Origin: Clostridium rhizosphaerae
GTDB lineage: Bacteria > Bacillota > Clostridia > Clostridiales > Clostridiaceae
Length of the DNA: 64,000 nt
Direction: 5' to 3'
NCBI RefSeq assembly: GCF_016765585.1
Contig: NZ_JAESWC010000014.1
Coordinates: 310,001-374,000, forward strand
Shown here: one piece after another, positions 42,604 to 52,344 of the stretch
Layout: each line of letters opens with the position of its first letter
How positions within the stretch are numbered: position 1 is the stretch's first letter
The notes under the pieces: model-generated
Database searches by the model: none
What the model was told of the DNA's origin: nothing
The model's input: only the letters and a program-made list of their open reading frames with translations
Made by a program: the position numbers and the translations under genes

Positions 42604-43992
42604 ATGAGAAACATACATATAACAGAAACAGTTCTTAGAGATGCTAATCAATCACTTATAGCTACAAGATTATCCTTTGAACAGTTTGCTCCTATATTAA
42701 AGGAGCTTGATAATACAGGATATCACTCACTTGAATGCTGGGGCGGTGCTACTTTTGATTCTTGCATAAGATACCTCAATGAAGATCCATGGGAAAGACT
42801 TAAAAAAATAAAAACTGTAGCAAAAAAAACTCCTCTTCAAATGCTTTTAAGAGGTCAAAACCTTTTAGGCTATAAACATTATCCAGATGATGTTGTAAGA
42901 AAGTTTATAAAAATGACTGTATATTACGGCATGGATATTATAAGAATCTTTGATGCCTTAAATGACTATAGAAATATTGAAGTTGCTATGGACGAAACCA
43001 AGAAGCAGGGTGCTCATGCACAAGGAACTATAGTTTATACTGTAAGCCCTATACATGATATAGAAAGCTATATAAAGCTTGCTAAGCAGCTTGAAAACAT
43101 GGGTGCAGATTCTATCTGCCTTAAGGATATGGCTGGTCTTATAATGCCAAAGGTAGCTTTTGATTTAGTTAAGAGTATAAAGGAAACTGTAAAGCTTCCT
43201 GTGTACCTTCACTCTCACTCAACTAACGGCATTGCTGAAATGTCCTACTTAAAAGCTGTTGAAGCTGGGGTAGACGGGATAGATTGTGCTATTTCTTCTT
43301 TTTCAAGCGGAACCTCTCAGCCTCCTACAGAATCGCTGCATTTTGCTTTGGAAGATATGGGCTATAATACGGGACTTGATGCTTCAAAATTAAAAACTAT
43401 AAATGACTTCTTTAAGCCAATAAGAGAGGATTTTGTAAAGTCAGGAGTTTTAGATGCAAAGGTATTAACACCACAGCCTGAAGCACTTACCTATCAAATT
43501 CCTGGAGGTATGCTTTCAAATATGATATCACAGCTTAAAGCTCAAAATGCTATAGAAAAGCTTGATGAGGTTTTGAAAGAAGTGCCAAAGGTTAGAGAGG
43601 ACTTAGGTTTTCCTCCTCTTGTAACTCCAATGAGTCAAATGGTTGGAACTCAAGCTACCATGAATGTACTTACTGGTGAAAGATATAAAATGATTTTAAA
43701 GGAAGTTAAGGCCTACTGCAGAGGAGAATACGGAAAAGCTCCTGCCAGTATAAACGAAGAGCTTTTAAGAAAGGCTCTTGGTGATGAAAAACCTATAACA
43801 ATAAGATATGCTGATACTTTAGAGCCTGTGTTTGAAAAAACAAAGGAACAAATCAAAGACATGACAACTCATGATGAGGATATTTTATCCTATCTGCTTT
43901 TCCCTCAAATAGCTGAAGAATTTATAAAAAATAAAAATATGCATCCAACTACAGACCATTATAGGAGAGAATATAAAAGTCAGCCCGTATAG
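42604..43992 (+). CDS. Oxaloacetate decarboxylase/pyruvate carboxylase carboxyltransferase subunit
   Basis: 462 residues of the DRE-TIM metallolyase type: ETVLRDANQSL (about 8-18), RGQNLLGYKHY (about 82), SICLKDMAGL with the carbamylatable lysine region (about 170), and VYLHSHSTNG with metal-binding His (about 198). It matches the 5S/alpha carboxyltransferase part of Na+-pumping oxaloacetate decarboxylase or pyruvate carboxylase. The C-terminus ends without the biotin-carrier domain, so a separate biotin protein would be needed. No partner gene is adjacent. Role and direction are therefore open. Confidence 0.88.
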   Translation: MRNIHITETVLRDANQSLIATRLSFEQFAPILKELDNTGYHSLECWGGATFDSCIRYLNEDPWERLKKIKTVAKKTPLQMLLRGQNLLGYKHYPDDVVRKFIKMTVYYGMDIIRIFDALNDYRNIEVAMDETKKQGAHAQGTIVYTVSPIHDIESYIKLAKQLENMGADSICLKDMAGLIMPKVAFDLVKSIKETVKLPVYLHSHSTNGIAEMSYLKAVEAGVDGIDCAISSFSSGTSQPPTESLHFALEDMGYNTGLDASKLKTINDFFKPIREDFVKSGVLDAKVLTPQPEALTYQIPGGMLSNMISQLKAQNAIEKLDEVLKEVPKVREDLGFPPLVTPMSQMVGTQATMNVLTGERYKMILKEVKAYCRGEYGKAPASINEELLRKALGDEKPITIRYADTLEPVFEKTKEQIKDMTTHDEDILSYLLFPQIAEEFIKNKNMHPTTDHYRREYKSQPV

Positions 43993-44003
43993 GCTGACCT
44001 TTC

Positions 44004-44861
44004 TTATTTCATCTTCTTATTTGTTATTGCTTTTCTTGTTTTTTCAAGACTGCTCTTTACTTTATCAAATTGTCTGCTTGCAACTCCTGCAAACAGTATA
44101 TCTATTATATTAAGCTGTGCAATCCTTGAGGACATAGCGCCGCTTCTAATGCTAATTTCAGGTGCTGAAACAAATAAATTAATATCGCATATATCACTTA
44201 CTGGGTTTTGTCCAAACTTGGTTATACTAATGGTTTTTGCTCCGGCTTCCTTAGCAACCCTTATGGACTCATAAGTATCAACAGTCTTACCTGAATAGGA
44301 TATAGCAACAGCCACATCGCCTTTTCCTAAGTTAGCAGCAGATGCTATCTGAAGATGAGGATCCGGATAACTTACTGCAAATTTATTTATTCTTGAAAAC
44401 TTCTGCATTGCATCAAATGCTATAATAAAAGATGCTCCTACCCCATAAAATTCAAGTCTCTTGGCATTTATTATTGCTTCTACAGCATCTTCTACGTCCT
44501 TATAAGTTATTATTTCAAGTGTGTTATCTATAGATTTCTTATTGTTATAACTTATATTTTGAATTATTGATTTTAATTCATCACCGGGCTCCACATCAGT
44601 ATATTGCTCATTACTATCGTCAAATGACATAGAGGCTGTATCTTTAGTTATACTTATCTTAAAATCCTTGTAACCATTAAAATCTAAAAGCTTGCAAAGC
44701 CTTACTACAGTAGCTTCACTAGAGCCGCTTTTTTCTGCTAGTTCACCAATCGCTAAGTGAGATATATCAGCAGGGTTATCTAAAATAAATAGTGCTACTT
44801 TTTTTTCAGATGGACTTAAACTATCAATTATTTCTTTAATCTTTATTAAACTGCCAGCCAT
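44004..44861 (-). CDS. RpiR/MurR family regulator
   Basis: 285 residues from the ATG at 44861 ([13 protein letters not shown]), which has AGAGGAA upstream; the longer frame to 44969 adds 36 non-typical residues. It has the winged helix ([15 protein letters not shown] and [27 protein letters not shown]) and a SIS domain ([21 protein letters not shown] and [18 protein letters not shown]). It should respond to a phosphosugar. It is convergent with the carboxyltransferase gene, so its target is not clear from context. Confidence 0.9.
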   Translation of the reverse strand: MAGSLIKIKEIIDSLSPSEKKVALFILDNPADISHLAIGELAEKSGSSEATVVRLCKLLDFNGYKDFKISITKDTASMSFDDSNEQYTDVEPGDELKSIIQNISYNNKKSIDNTLEIITYKDVEDAVEAIINAKRLEFYGVGASFIIAFDAMQKFSRINKFAVSYPDPHLQIASAANLGKGDVAVAISYSGKTVDTYESIRVAKEAGAKTISITKFGQNPVSDICDINLFVSAPEISIRSGAMSSRIAQLNIIDILFAGVASRQFDKVKSSLEKTRKAITNKKMK

Positions 44862-44983
44862 AATAAATTCCTCTTTTCCAAAATATATTAATATTATATC
44901 AATCTTAAACAAACTTTCATATATATAATACAAATTTTTATAATACGTTATAATTTTTACAATAAACAATATACTATATATAA

Positions 44984-45076
44984 TACAATAAAACTCTTAC
45001 ATTAAAGATGTCACAAAACATCCAATCTCCAGGGATTTTTGGGACATCTTTAATGTATTGGAACTTTTGCATTGTA
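44984..45076. repeat. Palindromic element with central hairpin
   Basis: Ends TACAATA and CATTGTA. The centre is a perfect 14-bp inverted repeat, ACATTAAAGATGTC (44999-45012) and GACATCTTTAATGT (45043-45056). The same outer sequence occurs at 52380-52429 without the inner hairpin: there ACATT joins AATGT directly. This looks like filled and empty forms of one small element. It lies upstream of the phasin-like gene. Confidence 0.6.
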
Positions 45077-45118
45077 TATATTTATATAATCTGATTATAA
45101 AATAACGGAGGTTAAATT

Positions 45119-45424
45119 ATGGGAGTTAGTGAAGAAATAAGAAACTTAATGCTGGCCGGTATAGGCTCCATGGCTCTTACCTATGAAAAATCTATGGATA
45201 TGATTGAAGACTTAGTAGAAAAAGGCAGGATGACTGTAGACGAAGGAAAAGAACTTTCTCAGGAGTTAAAAAGAAACCATATGTCGAATTCTTCAGCTTC
45301 TAAAGCTATTACAAAGGAAGAAATGGCTGAACTTCTAAGACAAATGAACTTTGCTACAAAGGATGATCTTGAGGATTTAAGACAGAGAATTTCAATATTA
45401 GAAGCTAAAAATCAAAATGTATAG
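45119..45424 (+). CDS. Phasin-like small protein
   Basis: 101 residues, helical and charged, without membrane segments. It has the look of PhaI/phasin-family proteins: an N-terminal helix (EIRNLMLAGIGSMALTYEKSMDMIEDLVEKG), a linker, then a heptad-like segment (TKDDLEDLRQRISILEAKN) that should form a coiled coil. In clostridia such genes often precede an ABC1/AarF kinase, as here, where the two overlap by 8 bp. The function is unclear; polyhydroxyalkanoate binding is not implied. ACGGAGG precedes the ATG. Confidence 0.7.
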   Translation: MGVSEEIRNLMLAGIGSMALTYEKSMDMIEDLVEKGRMTVDEGKELSQELKRNHMSNSSASKAITKEEMAELLRQMNFATKDDLEDLRQRISILEAKNQNV

Positions 45425-47018
45425 GTCCACCTCTCAAAGATTCAGGGAGATATTAAAGGTTTTTGCAGCTTATGGCTTTGGATATGTTGTAGATAATAAG
45501 TTAAAAAAAGAAAATAATTCGCCTGAAAATCTTAGAAAAGCTTTCGAAGAGCTTGGTCCTACCTTTATAAAAATTGGACAGATATTAAGCACACGGCCGG
45601 ACATAGTTCCGGCTGCTTATATCAAAGAGTTATCTAGGCTTCATGATAATGCCTACTCAGAAGACTTTAATGATATATGTAAAATATTTTTCAACGAGTT
45701 TTTTGTGAAACTTGAATCTGCTTTTTCATACTTTGAGAAAGTTCCCTTTGCCTCTGCCTCTATTTCGCAGGTACATAATGCAGTGCTCAAGGATGGGCGA
45801 AAGGTTATAGTAAAGATACAGCGTCCGGATATTGCCGAAAAAATGAGACTGGATATTGCAATACTTAAAAGAATAATTAATATAGCTAAGCCAAAAATCT
45901 TTGAAACCTTTATTGATCCTGAAGAAGCATTAAATGAGCTTCTGATAGCCACTGAACTTGAACTTAATTTTTATAACGAAGCTGAAAATATAGAGCGGTT
46001 TAGAGATCTAAATAAGAGTGTAAAATTTTTATACACTCCTTACTTAATAAAGGATTTAAGCAGTTCAAAGGTTTTAACTATGGAAAAAATTGAAGGCATT
46101 AAAATTGACGATACATCCTTACTAATAAAAAACGATTATGATTTAGAGGATATAGGAAGAAAACTAGCTTTATTCTTTTTAAAACAGGTATTAAGAGACG
46201 GATACTTCCATGGTGACCCTCACCCGGGTAATATAATTATTAAAGATAATAAAATATGCTTTATTGATTTTGGGCTTATGGGAAATTTCTCACAATCACT
46301 TAAAGAGAGTCTTAATGATCTTCTTATTGCTTTAGCTTATAAGGATATAAATAAGTTAGTTGCTGTAATACTCAGCATTAGCATAAAAAAAGGCTCAATT
46401 AATAGAAGCAGACTATATGAAGATATTGAATATCTTTATGATAAGTATTTATTCACTTCACTGGAAAATATAAAGCTTTCTGTCATGCTGCAGGATCTTT
46501 TAGATATGTCAAAGCAAAATAACCTTATACTACCGAAAGAATTAACTCTTCTTGCAAGAAGTCTTCTTATATTAGAAGGTGTTGCAGCGAAAATATCTCC
46601 TAATATTAAAATAATTGATATAGCTATACCCTATGTTAAGGAAAATATTAAAGCTTCTCTGCTTAAAGATATAGATCTAGATAAACTTTTAATAAGTTCT
46701 ATGAATAATGCAAAAGCTGCTGTAAAGCTTCCTTCTAAACTCATGGAATTATCAGATGGCCTTTTGAATGGACGTGTAAAGCTTCAGTTTGAATTAAGAT
46801 ACTTAAACAAATCTATAAATGAGCTCAATAAAATGACAAATAGGCTTGTATTTGGAGTTGTTGTTTCATCCATGATAATAGGTTCTTCCTTTATACTAAA
46901 TTCAAATATCGGCCCTAAGCTTTGGGATATATCTATAATAGGAATCCTTGGCTTTATAGCCGCTGGTTTTACAGGTTTATGGCTTTTAATATCAATAATT
47001 AAATCCGGAAAAATGTAA
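45417..47018 (+). CDS. ABC1/AarF (UbiB family) atypical kinase
   Basis: 533 residues. Family marks are the KxGQ motif in FIKIGQILSTRPD (about 51-63), the Ala-rich loop PFASASISQVH (about 109-119), catalytic HGDPHPGNIII (about 264) and metal-binding DFGLMG (about 283). Two hydrophobic helices near the end (about 475-530) anchor it to the membrane. UbiB proteins support quinone synthesis in respirers; in clostridia, which mostly lack quinones, the role is unknown. It overlaps the phasin-like gene by 8 bp, so the two are co-translated. Confidence 0.88.
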   Translation: MYRSTSQRFREILKVFAAYGFGYVVDNKLKKENNSPENLRKAFEELGPTFIKIGQILSTRPDIVPAAYIKELSRLHDNAYSEDFNDICKIFFNEFFVKLESAFSYFEKVPFASASISQVHNAVLKDGRKVIVKIQRPDIAEKMRLDIAILKRIINIAKPKIFETFIDPEEALNELLIATELELNFYNEAENIERFRDLNKSVKFLYTPYLIKDLSSSKVLTMEKIEGIKIDDTSLLIKNDYDLEDIGRKLALFFLKQVLRDGYFHGDPHPGNIIIKDNKICFIDFGLMGNFSQSLKESLNDLLIALAYKDINKLVAVILSISIKKGSINRSRLYEDIEYLYDKYLFTSLENIKLSVMLQDLLDMSKQNNLILPKELTLLARSLLILEGVAAKISPNIKIIDIAIPYVKENIKASLLKDIDLDKLLISSMNNAKAAVKLPSKLMELSDGLLNGRVKLQFELRYLNKSINELNKMTNRLVFGVVVSSMIIGSSFILNSNIGPKLWDISIIGILGFIAAGFTGLWLLISIIKSGKM

Positions 47019-47047
47019 AAAGCACCCTGAAATTGGGTGCTTTTTAT
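47017..47047. terminator. Bidirectional terminator
   Basis: Arms AGCACCC (47021-47027) and GGGTGCT (47035-47041), with A and T runs, between the convergent kinase and YhgE genes. Confidence 0.85.
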
Positions 47048-47048
47048 T

Positions 47049-50003
47049 TTATACAACTGTAGCGCTTTCTTTAGCCTGTTTTATTCTTTCCTTAACTCTG
47101 TCTGCATGACCTTTCATCAGAACAGATATGAATAAAAATACTGCCATTGTAGTTGCAAGAACTGTTACATCTTTCATAAATACTGAGTAATCCATACCTG
47201 CAATTACTTCTCTTAAACCTGAAACTGCATAGGTAAATGGCATAAATGGATTTAATATCTTAAAGAATGTTGGTACAACCTCAAGCGGGAAGGTACCTGC
47301 GCAAGCTGTTAACTGAAGTATTAATAATACTATAGATAAAAGTCTTCCTACTTGACCCATTAAGAATATTAAACATTGAATTATAGCAACAAATACTAAG
47401 GATAAAAGTATATTAAACAAGAAATATAGTGGTACATTTGCCGGCTGCAAACCAAGTACTATAACTATTGAGCTGGCAAGTAATGCCTGTATTGTTCCTA
47501 TAACACCATAAGTTAAAAACTTTCCTAAAACTATTGAAGCAGAGCCTGCCTGAACATCTGAATCTACATCATCACTAATAACAAAGAACATCATTAATGC
47601 TCCAACCCACAATGATAGTGGTATAAAGTATGGTGTAAATCCTGTTCCGTAGTTTTTAATTGCATAAGCTGGCTCTTCGTCCATCTTAAGTGGCTCTGAA
47701 ACGAATTCTGCCATAGTCTTGCTGTCATTTACAAGATTCTTATTAATCTTGTCTGAACCTTCTTTTAGCTTATCACTAAGTTCCTTTGAACCGTCATAAA
47801 GCTTTCCTACTCCATCTTGAAGCTCTGGAATATTGCCCTTTAAAGTTCCAAGACCATCTTTAAGCTGATTAGATCCGTCGTATAGCTTTGTCATCCCTGC
47901 AAATAATGTGTCTGTTGAACTTGTTTCCTTTTGAGGTATATCTTTAACCTCTTCTGGTTTCGCTATAGCACTCTTAAGCTGAGTAGAGCCATCTTTGATT
48001 TGTGAAATTCCACTATTTAAATCAGTAGAACCTGCATAAAGTTTTCCTACTCCGTCTGCAAGTGCTGGTACGTTGCCGTTAAGTGTATATAATCCATTAT
48101 TTAATTGAGTAGTTCCATCATATAACTTTTGGCTTCCTGCAGATAATTGTTTGGTTCCATCCACTGCAGCTACCATTCCTGGAGCTAACTGAGAAGTACC
48201 ATCTTTTATTTGCTTAATTCCTGCAAGTACGCTTGGCTGACCTTGAATTCCGGTATTTACAGCACCATTTAATTGAGCAACTGCATTAACTAAGCTTGGC
48301 TTTTCTGCTGTACCTACGTTAACTCCGCTATTTACAGCCGTTATTCCATAAACTAAACTTGGGTGAAGCGCATCTGTTCCTAAGTTTACTTTTGTATTTA
48401 AGGCTCCTATTGCTGCCCCAAGCCCTTTTGTTGGATCTGGATCTGTTATTCCAGTATTTAAAGCTCCCACTGCAGCAACTAAACTTGGATGCTGAGCATC
48501 AGTTGTTGTATTTACCGCAGCATTTATATATGCTACAGAATCTACCAAACTAGGCTTTGCAGGATCTGTTGTTGTATTTACTGATGTATTTAGCTGAGAC
48601 ATTCCTGCATTTAGTTGAGGAATACCTTGTAAAATTGCAGTAAGTGCAGCATCTCTCACCTGTTGAGGTTGATTTGTATCATTGTATAATTTAACTGCAT
48701 CATCTAAAGATTTTGTACTTGCAGCTAATGCTTTAACATTTGGTGACAGTTTACTGCTTACCGAAGTATTTAATGCATTTAGACCAGGTGATAGCCTATT
48801 TGCTATACCATCATTAATACCAGTAATCCCAGCAACCAGACTTGGATGTTGTGCATCTGTTCCTGTATTAACTTTAGCATTTAAAACTTTAATTGCTGCT
48901 CCCAATCCCTTTGTTGGATCCTGATTTGTTATTCCATCATACAATGACTTAACTCCAGTTGAAAGACTTACACTTGTTTGTGTATCCTTACTAACTGCAT
49001 CATTTAATTGTGATAAGCCTGCTCCAACTTGACCTAATCCAGTTTGAAGTTTGCCAGCACCATCATCTAATGCTTTAGCTCCATCCTTTGCCTCACCAAG
49101 TTTTGAACCTAAAGTGTTTATTCCATCATTTATTTGTGTCGCACCATCTTTTAAGTCTCCTGAGCCTTTATAAAGCTGTGAAACTCCATCTTTTAGTGCA
49201 GGCACCTGACTATTTAACTGACCAAGACCATCATGGATTTGACCAGCTCCATCTTTTGCCTGACCTAATGCTATATCTATTGCATTAGCACCATAGTAAA
49301 GCTGAGCTGCTCCATTCTTAGCCTGACCAAGTCCGCTGTTTAAATCTCCTGAACCATCAGCAAGCTTGTTAACTCCATCTTTTAGTTCTGGAACTTTATC
49401 ATTTAAAGTGCCAACACCATCATAAAGTTCCTTACTTCCGTCTGAAGCCTTTTGCATGCCATCTTTAACATCATAAAGATTATCAAAAGTTACCTTAGTA
49501 TACTCGTCAACGATATTTTTAGTAAGCTCTGATTTAAGCTCTACTAATACTTTTCCGTTTATTTGAGATGCTAAGAAGCTTTTCTTATCGTTTGAAGAAT
49601 ATAAAATACTAGGCTCCTGTGGTTTTCCATCCTTTGCACTAATAACTTTAGTTGAAAAGTCCTCTGGAACGACAAACATAGCATAATATCCCTTTTTGTC
49701 TTTTAAGCCTTTCTCAGCTTCTTCCTTAGACACAAACCGCCAGCCTATTTTATTGTTATCTTTCAGTTTGTCTACCAAATCTTTTCCGTAGTTTACCGGT
49801 TCCCCGTCTTTTGTTGCCCCTTTGTCCATATTAACTACTGCTACAGGCAGATCCTGCAGCCTATTATACGGATCCCAGAAAGCATAGAGGTATAGTAAAC
49901 TATACAAAAGCGGTACAACAATAATTGCTATAACAGATACTCTAATAAAACGATTCTTAAATATACTAGAAATATCTCTTCCTGCTACCTTAAAAAAATT
50001 CAT
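47049..50003 (-). CDS. Giant YhgE/Pip family membrane protein
   Basis: 984 residues. One N-terminal membrane helix (about 18-40) and the family motif PVAVVNMDKGA (about 54-64) are followed by a very long extracellular part (about 170-740). This carries dozens of degenerate repeats of the form LYDGxxxLNxxVPxLKDGVxKLxxGS. An ABC-2-like membrane domain with five to six helices ends the protein (about 770-970). YhgE/Pip proteins include a phage-infection protein of Lactococcus and an ESX-linked protein in other Firmicutes. The transcript starts at a promoter with tandem TetR-type operators. Its substrate or partner is unknown. Confidence 0.85.
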   Translation of the reverse strand: MNFFKVAGRDISSIFKNRFIRVSVIAIIVVPLLYSLLYLYAFWDPYNRLQDLPVAVVNMDKGATKDGEPVNYGKDLVDKLKDNNKIGWRFVSKEEAEKGLKDKKGYYAMFVVPEDFSTKVISAKDGKPQEPSILYSSNDKKSFLASQINGKVLVELKSELTKNIVDEYTKVTFDNLYDVKDGMQKASDGSKELYDGVGTLNDKVPELKDGVNKLADGSGDLNSGLGQAKNGAAQLYYGANAIDIALGQAKDGAGQIHDGLGQLNSQVPALKDGVSQLYKGSGDLKDGATQINDGINTLGSKLGEAKDGAKALDDGAGKLQTGLGQVGAGLSQLNDAVSKDTQTSVSLSTGVKSLYDGITNQDPTKGLGAAIKVLNAKVNTGTDAQHPSLVAGITGINDGIANRLSPGLNALNTSVSSKLSPNVKALAASTKSLDDAVKLYNDTNQPQQVRDAALTAILQGIPQLNAGMSQLNTSVNTTTDPAKPSLVDSVAYINAAVNTTTDAQHPSLVAAVGALNTGITDPDPTKGLGAAIGALNTKVNLGTDALHPSLVYGITAVNSGVNVGTAEKPSLVNAVAQLNGAVNTGIQGQPSVLAGIKQIKDGTSQLAPGMVAAVDGTKQLSAGSQKLYDGTTQLNNGLYTLNGNVPALADGVGKLYAGSTDLNSGISQIKDGSTQLKSAIAKPEEVKDIPQKETSSTDTLFAGMTKLYDGSNQLKDGLGTLKGNIPELQDGVGKLYDGSKELSDKLKEGSDKINKNLVNDSKTMAEFVSEPLKMDEEPAYAIKNYGTGFTPYFIPLSLWVGALMMFFVISDDVDSDVQAGSASIVLGKFLTYGVIGTIQALLASSIVIVLGLQPANVPLYFLFNILLSLVFVAIIQCLIFLMGQVGRLLSIVLLILQLTACAGTFPLEVVPTFFKILNPFMPFTYAVSGLREVIAGMDYSVFMKDVTVLATTMAVFLFISVLMKGHADRVKERIKQAKESATVV

Positions 50004-50097
50004 TATAACCCTCCTGTCCTCCTAGTAAGCCTAAAAAATTTAATCACTAGGCCCATACTTTTTTAAGAGATAAACTTCACCTCTTTATTAATTGCTG

Positions 50098-50131
50098 AAC
50101 TGACTGTTCAGTATAAACTGACTGGTCAGTT
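50098..50131. promoter_or_regulatory. Tandem TetR operators of the YhgE gene
   Basis: Site 1: ACTGACTGTTCAGT (50099-50112). Site 2: AACTGACTGGTCAGTT (50116-50131), a near-perfect dyad with 7-bp arms. Both lie immediately downstream of the YhgE promoter. A third, half-matching copy (AACCAGTCAG) lies at about 50834-50843, before the TetR gene itself. Confidence 0.8.
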
Positions 50132-50134
50132 ATA

Positions 50135-50163
50135 GTTATAACTCTTTTTTTAGGGTTTGTCAA
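50135..50163 (-). promoter_or_regulatory. Promoter of the YhgE gene
   Basis: On the minus strand: TTGACA (50158-50163), 17-bp spacer, TATAAC (50135-50140). Confidence 0.75.
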
Positions 50164-50180
50164 TATTTTTATAATAAAAA

Positions 50181-50216
50181 AAATCCAGATTTCAAATAAC
50201 TTAGAAATCTGGATTT
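50181..50216 (-). terminator. Terminator of the TetR gene
   Basis: Arms AAATCCAGATTTC and GAAATCTGGATTT with a 10-nt loop; a long T-run follows on the minus strand. Confidence 0.88.
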
Positions 50217-50223
50217 AATCCTT

Positions 50224-50793
50224 TTATGCTTGTATTCCATGCAAAATATTCTGCATTAAACTTTCTGAAATATCATCAATATTATTTTTGTCTTTGTTTA
50301 TTAGCTCATATACTGCGGCTGAACAAAGGGCTCCAAAGAAAGTATATGCCATAAAGTATGGTTCACCATTCTTAATAAGGCCATCATCTATAGCTTCTTT
50401 AATATATTTTTCAATATTGCAAATATACTTTTGTATTATGTCTCTAAGCTCCAGCTGTCTGATTTCCTGACCCCAAAGCTGGCTCATAACCACCTTGAAA
50501 AAATCTTTCTTCTCATAAACTAAATTAAGCTGAAGCTTGCAGATAGCTTTTAACTTTGAAAGGGAATCCTTCTCTCTTTCTGCAGTAGTTTCAAGCTGTT
50601 CCTTAATAAGCTCCATGCCTTCAGTTATTATATATCTAAATATTTCTTCTTTACTTTTGAAATGATAGTATAGTGTACCCTTTGCTACGCCGGCTTCCTG
50701 TGCCATGTCATCCATGGTAGCTCCATCATATCCATTTATAGAAAATACTTTTATAGCTGATTCAAAGATTGACATTTTTGTCTTATTCATCAT
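50224..50793 (-). CDS. TetR family regulator of the YhgE gene
   Basis: 189 residues from the ATG at 50793, eight bases after TTTGGAG; the longer frame from 50817 is less likely. The helix-turn-helix segment GYDGATMDDMAQEAGVAKGTLYYHFKSKEEIF is a textbook TetR domain. The gene lies upstream of the YhgE gene on the same strand but with its own terminator, and the YhgE promoter carries two operators with a CTGACTGGTCAG core. A related half-site in its own promoter suggests self-regulation. The ligand is unknown. Confidence 0.9.
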   Translation of the reverse strand: MMNKTKMSIFESAIKVFSINGYDGATMDDMAQEAGVAKGTLYYHFKSKEEIFRYIITEGMELIKEQLETTAEREKDSLSKLKAICKLQLNLVYEKKDFFKVVMSQLWGQEIRQLELRDIIQKYICNIEKYIKEAIDDGLIKNGEPYFMAYTFFGALCSAAVYELINKDKNNIDDISESLMQNILHGIQA

Positions 50794-50996
50794 AAAATTC
50801 ACTCCAAATTTATTCATACGTGTATGAAACTATTAACCAGTCAGCAATTTATTAAAATTTTGATACAATCAGTTTAATTTTATGTAATTTTCTGCTATTT
50901 GTCAAATTTAAAATTTATATTTTGCTGGTTAAGTATGTTACTATTGTGATAAAATAACCTTAAATTATCCTGTGTCTTCACTGAAAGGGGAAAAAA

Positions 50997-51884
50997 ATGA
51001 TTAAGTACTACAACAGAAAAACTAAAGATTATGAAGTTGAAAAGGTTGCAGGAGAAAAATATTTAAATTGGACTTACTCTTCTCCAGTTGGCATGAAACT
51101 CTTAGAAGGTATTATAAAGAAAAAGTTATTCTCCAGTATTTATGGCTGGTACTTAGATAGAAGCTTAAGTAAAAGTAAAGTTAAAGGCTTTATTAAACAA
51201 TTTGGACTTGATATGTCGCAAGCTGAAAAAGATGAAGCTAACTTTACTTCCTTCAATGATTTCTTTTTCAGAAAGTTAAAACCTGTTGCCCGTCCTATAG
51301 ATATAAGTGAAAAAGCAGTGGTATCACTTGGAGATGGAAGACTTTTCGCTTACGAAAATATTGATTTGAATAAGCTTGTTCAGGTTAAAGGCTTTACTTA
51401 CAGCCTAAAAGAGCTTATAAAAGATAATAAGACAGCTTCTAAATATTCTGGAGGTGTATGTCTGATTTTAAGACTATGTCCTACAGATTATCACCGCTTT
51501 CACTTTATAGACAGCGGCATATGCGGTGAAACGGAAAAAATAAAGGGTGCTTATTATTCTGTAAATCCAGTAGCACTTCAAAAAGTAGAAAAACTTTTTT
51601 GTGAAAACAAAAGAGAATGGAGTGTATTTAAATCAGATAACTTTGGAGATATTCTTTATGTAGAAGTAGGTGCAACCTGCGTTGGTTCAATAATACAAAC
51701 TTATACTCCAAACAAAAAGGTTACTAAAGGAGAAGAGAAGGGCTATTTTAAATTCGGTGGTTCTACAGTAATATTATTTTTTGAACCTGATAAAATTAAA
51801 ATTGATGAAGAAATACTGAAGCAAACTAATTTAGGTTATGAAACTTATGTCCTTATGGGCGAAAAAATAGGGGATAAAGCTTAA
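50997..51884 (+). CDS. psd: Phosphatidylserine decarboxylase proenzyme
   Basis: 295 residues. The self-cleavage motif is [10 protein letters not shown] (about 254-263), where the Ser becomes the pyruvoyl group; clostridial forms have GGST in place of [15 protein letters not shown] (about 161-171) is the other conserved segment, with the charge-relay His. It makes phosphatidylethanolamine from phosphatidylserine at the membrane. No pssA gene is adjacent. GAAAGGGG precedes the ATG. A short GC-richer hairpin overlaps the stop codon. Confidence 0.95.
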   Translation: MIKYYNRKTKDYEVEKVAGEKYLNWTYSSPVGMKLLEGIIKKKLFSSIYGWYLDRSLSKSKVKGFIKQFGLDMSQAEKDEANFTSFNDFFFRKLKPVARPIDISEKAVVSLGDGRLFAYENIDLNKLVQVKGFTYSLKELIKDNKTASKYSGGVCLILRLCPTDYHRFHFIDSGICGETEKIKGAYYSVNPVALQKVEKLFCENKREWSVFKSDNFGDILYVEVGATCVGSIIQTYTPNKKVTKGEEKGYFKFGGSTVILFFEPDKIKIDEEILKQTNLGYETYVLMGEKIGDKA

Positions 51885-51895
51885 GCTTCTTCCCC
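51870..51895. terminator. Hairpin at the psd/CheX junction
   Basis: Arms GGGGATAAAGC (51870-51880) and GCTTCTTCCCC (51885-51895), followed by TTTTAA on the plus strand; a likely terminator between convergent genes. Confidence 0.65.
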
Positions 51896-51897
51896 TT

Positions 51898-52344
51898 TTA
51901 ACTTTCTGAAAGTATCATATTAAATATTTCATCATTAAGCTTGAATTCCATCTTAGTTGAGCTATTTCCACTAACCGTTAAAAACATATCTTGTCCAACA
52001 GCCACGGTAGGCGGTGATAAATTAACTACATTTGAAGACTTTACCTTCATAACTGCAGATCCCAATGTCATATTAGCCAATTCTCCGATTGCACTTTTTG
52101 CCATAAAATCAAACTCTTTAACTTCCATTCCACCCATCATTGCAGATACAATACTAGAAGCTGTATCCTTCTTAAAACCCATAATTACATTTCCCCTAAT
52201 TCCATCTGTAAGACCGATAAGAACATTTACCTGCTCACCAGTAAATTGATGACCTTCTTTAGTTTCTCCTTTAAAGGATATATTTAAGCCAAACATTTGT
52301 GAAATTTCAATCATAGCCTCAATTATTGCACTCTTAATATCCAT
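51898..52344 (-). CDS. cheX: CheX-like chemotaxis phosphatase
   Basis: 148 residues of the CheC/CheX family. The active-site pattern is SAIGELANMTLGSAV (about 85-99), with Glu and Asn three apart, as in CheX, which removes phosphate from CheY. DGIRGNVIMGFKKDTA and the C-terminal strands also fit. No other chemotaxis gene is in the window, so it is an orphan here and may act on a distant CheY or another receiver domain. Confidence 0.85.
   Translation of the reverse strand: MDIKSAIIEAMIEISQMFGLNISFKGETKEGHQFTGEQVNVLIGLTDGIRGNVIMGFKKDTASSIVSAMMGGMEVKEFDFMAKSAIGELANMTLGSAVMKVKSSNVVNLSPPTVAVGQDMFLTVSGNSSTKMEFKLNDEIFNMILSES

Noticed and set aside
48359-49288. Several open frames opposite the YhgE repeat domain
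   Set aside because: They are Leu- and His-rich shadows of the repeated coding sequence on the other strand, without ribosome binding sites.
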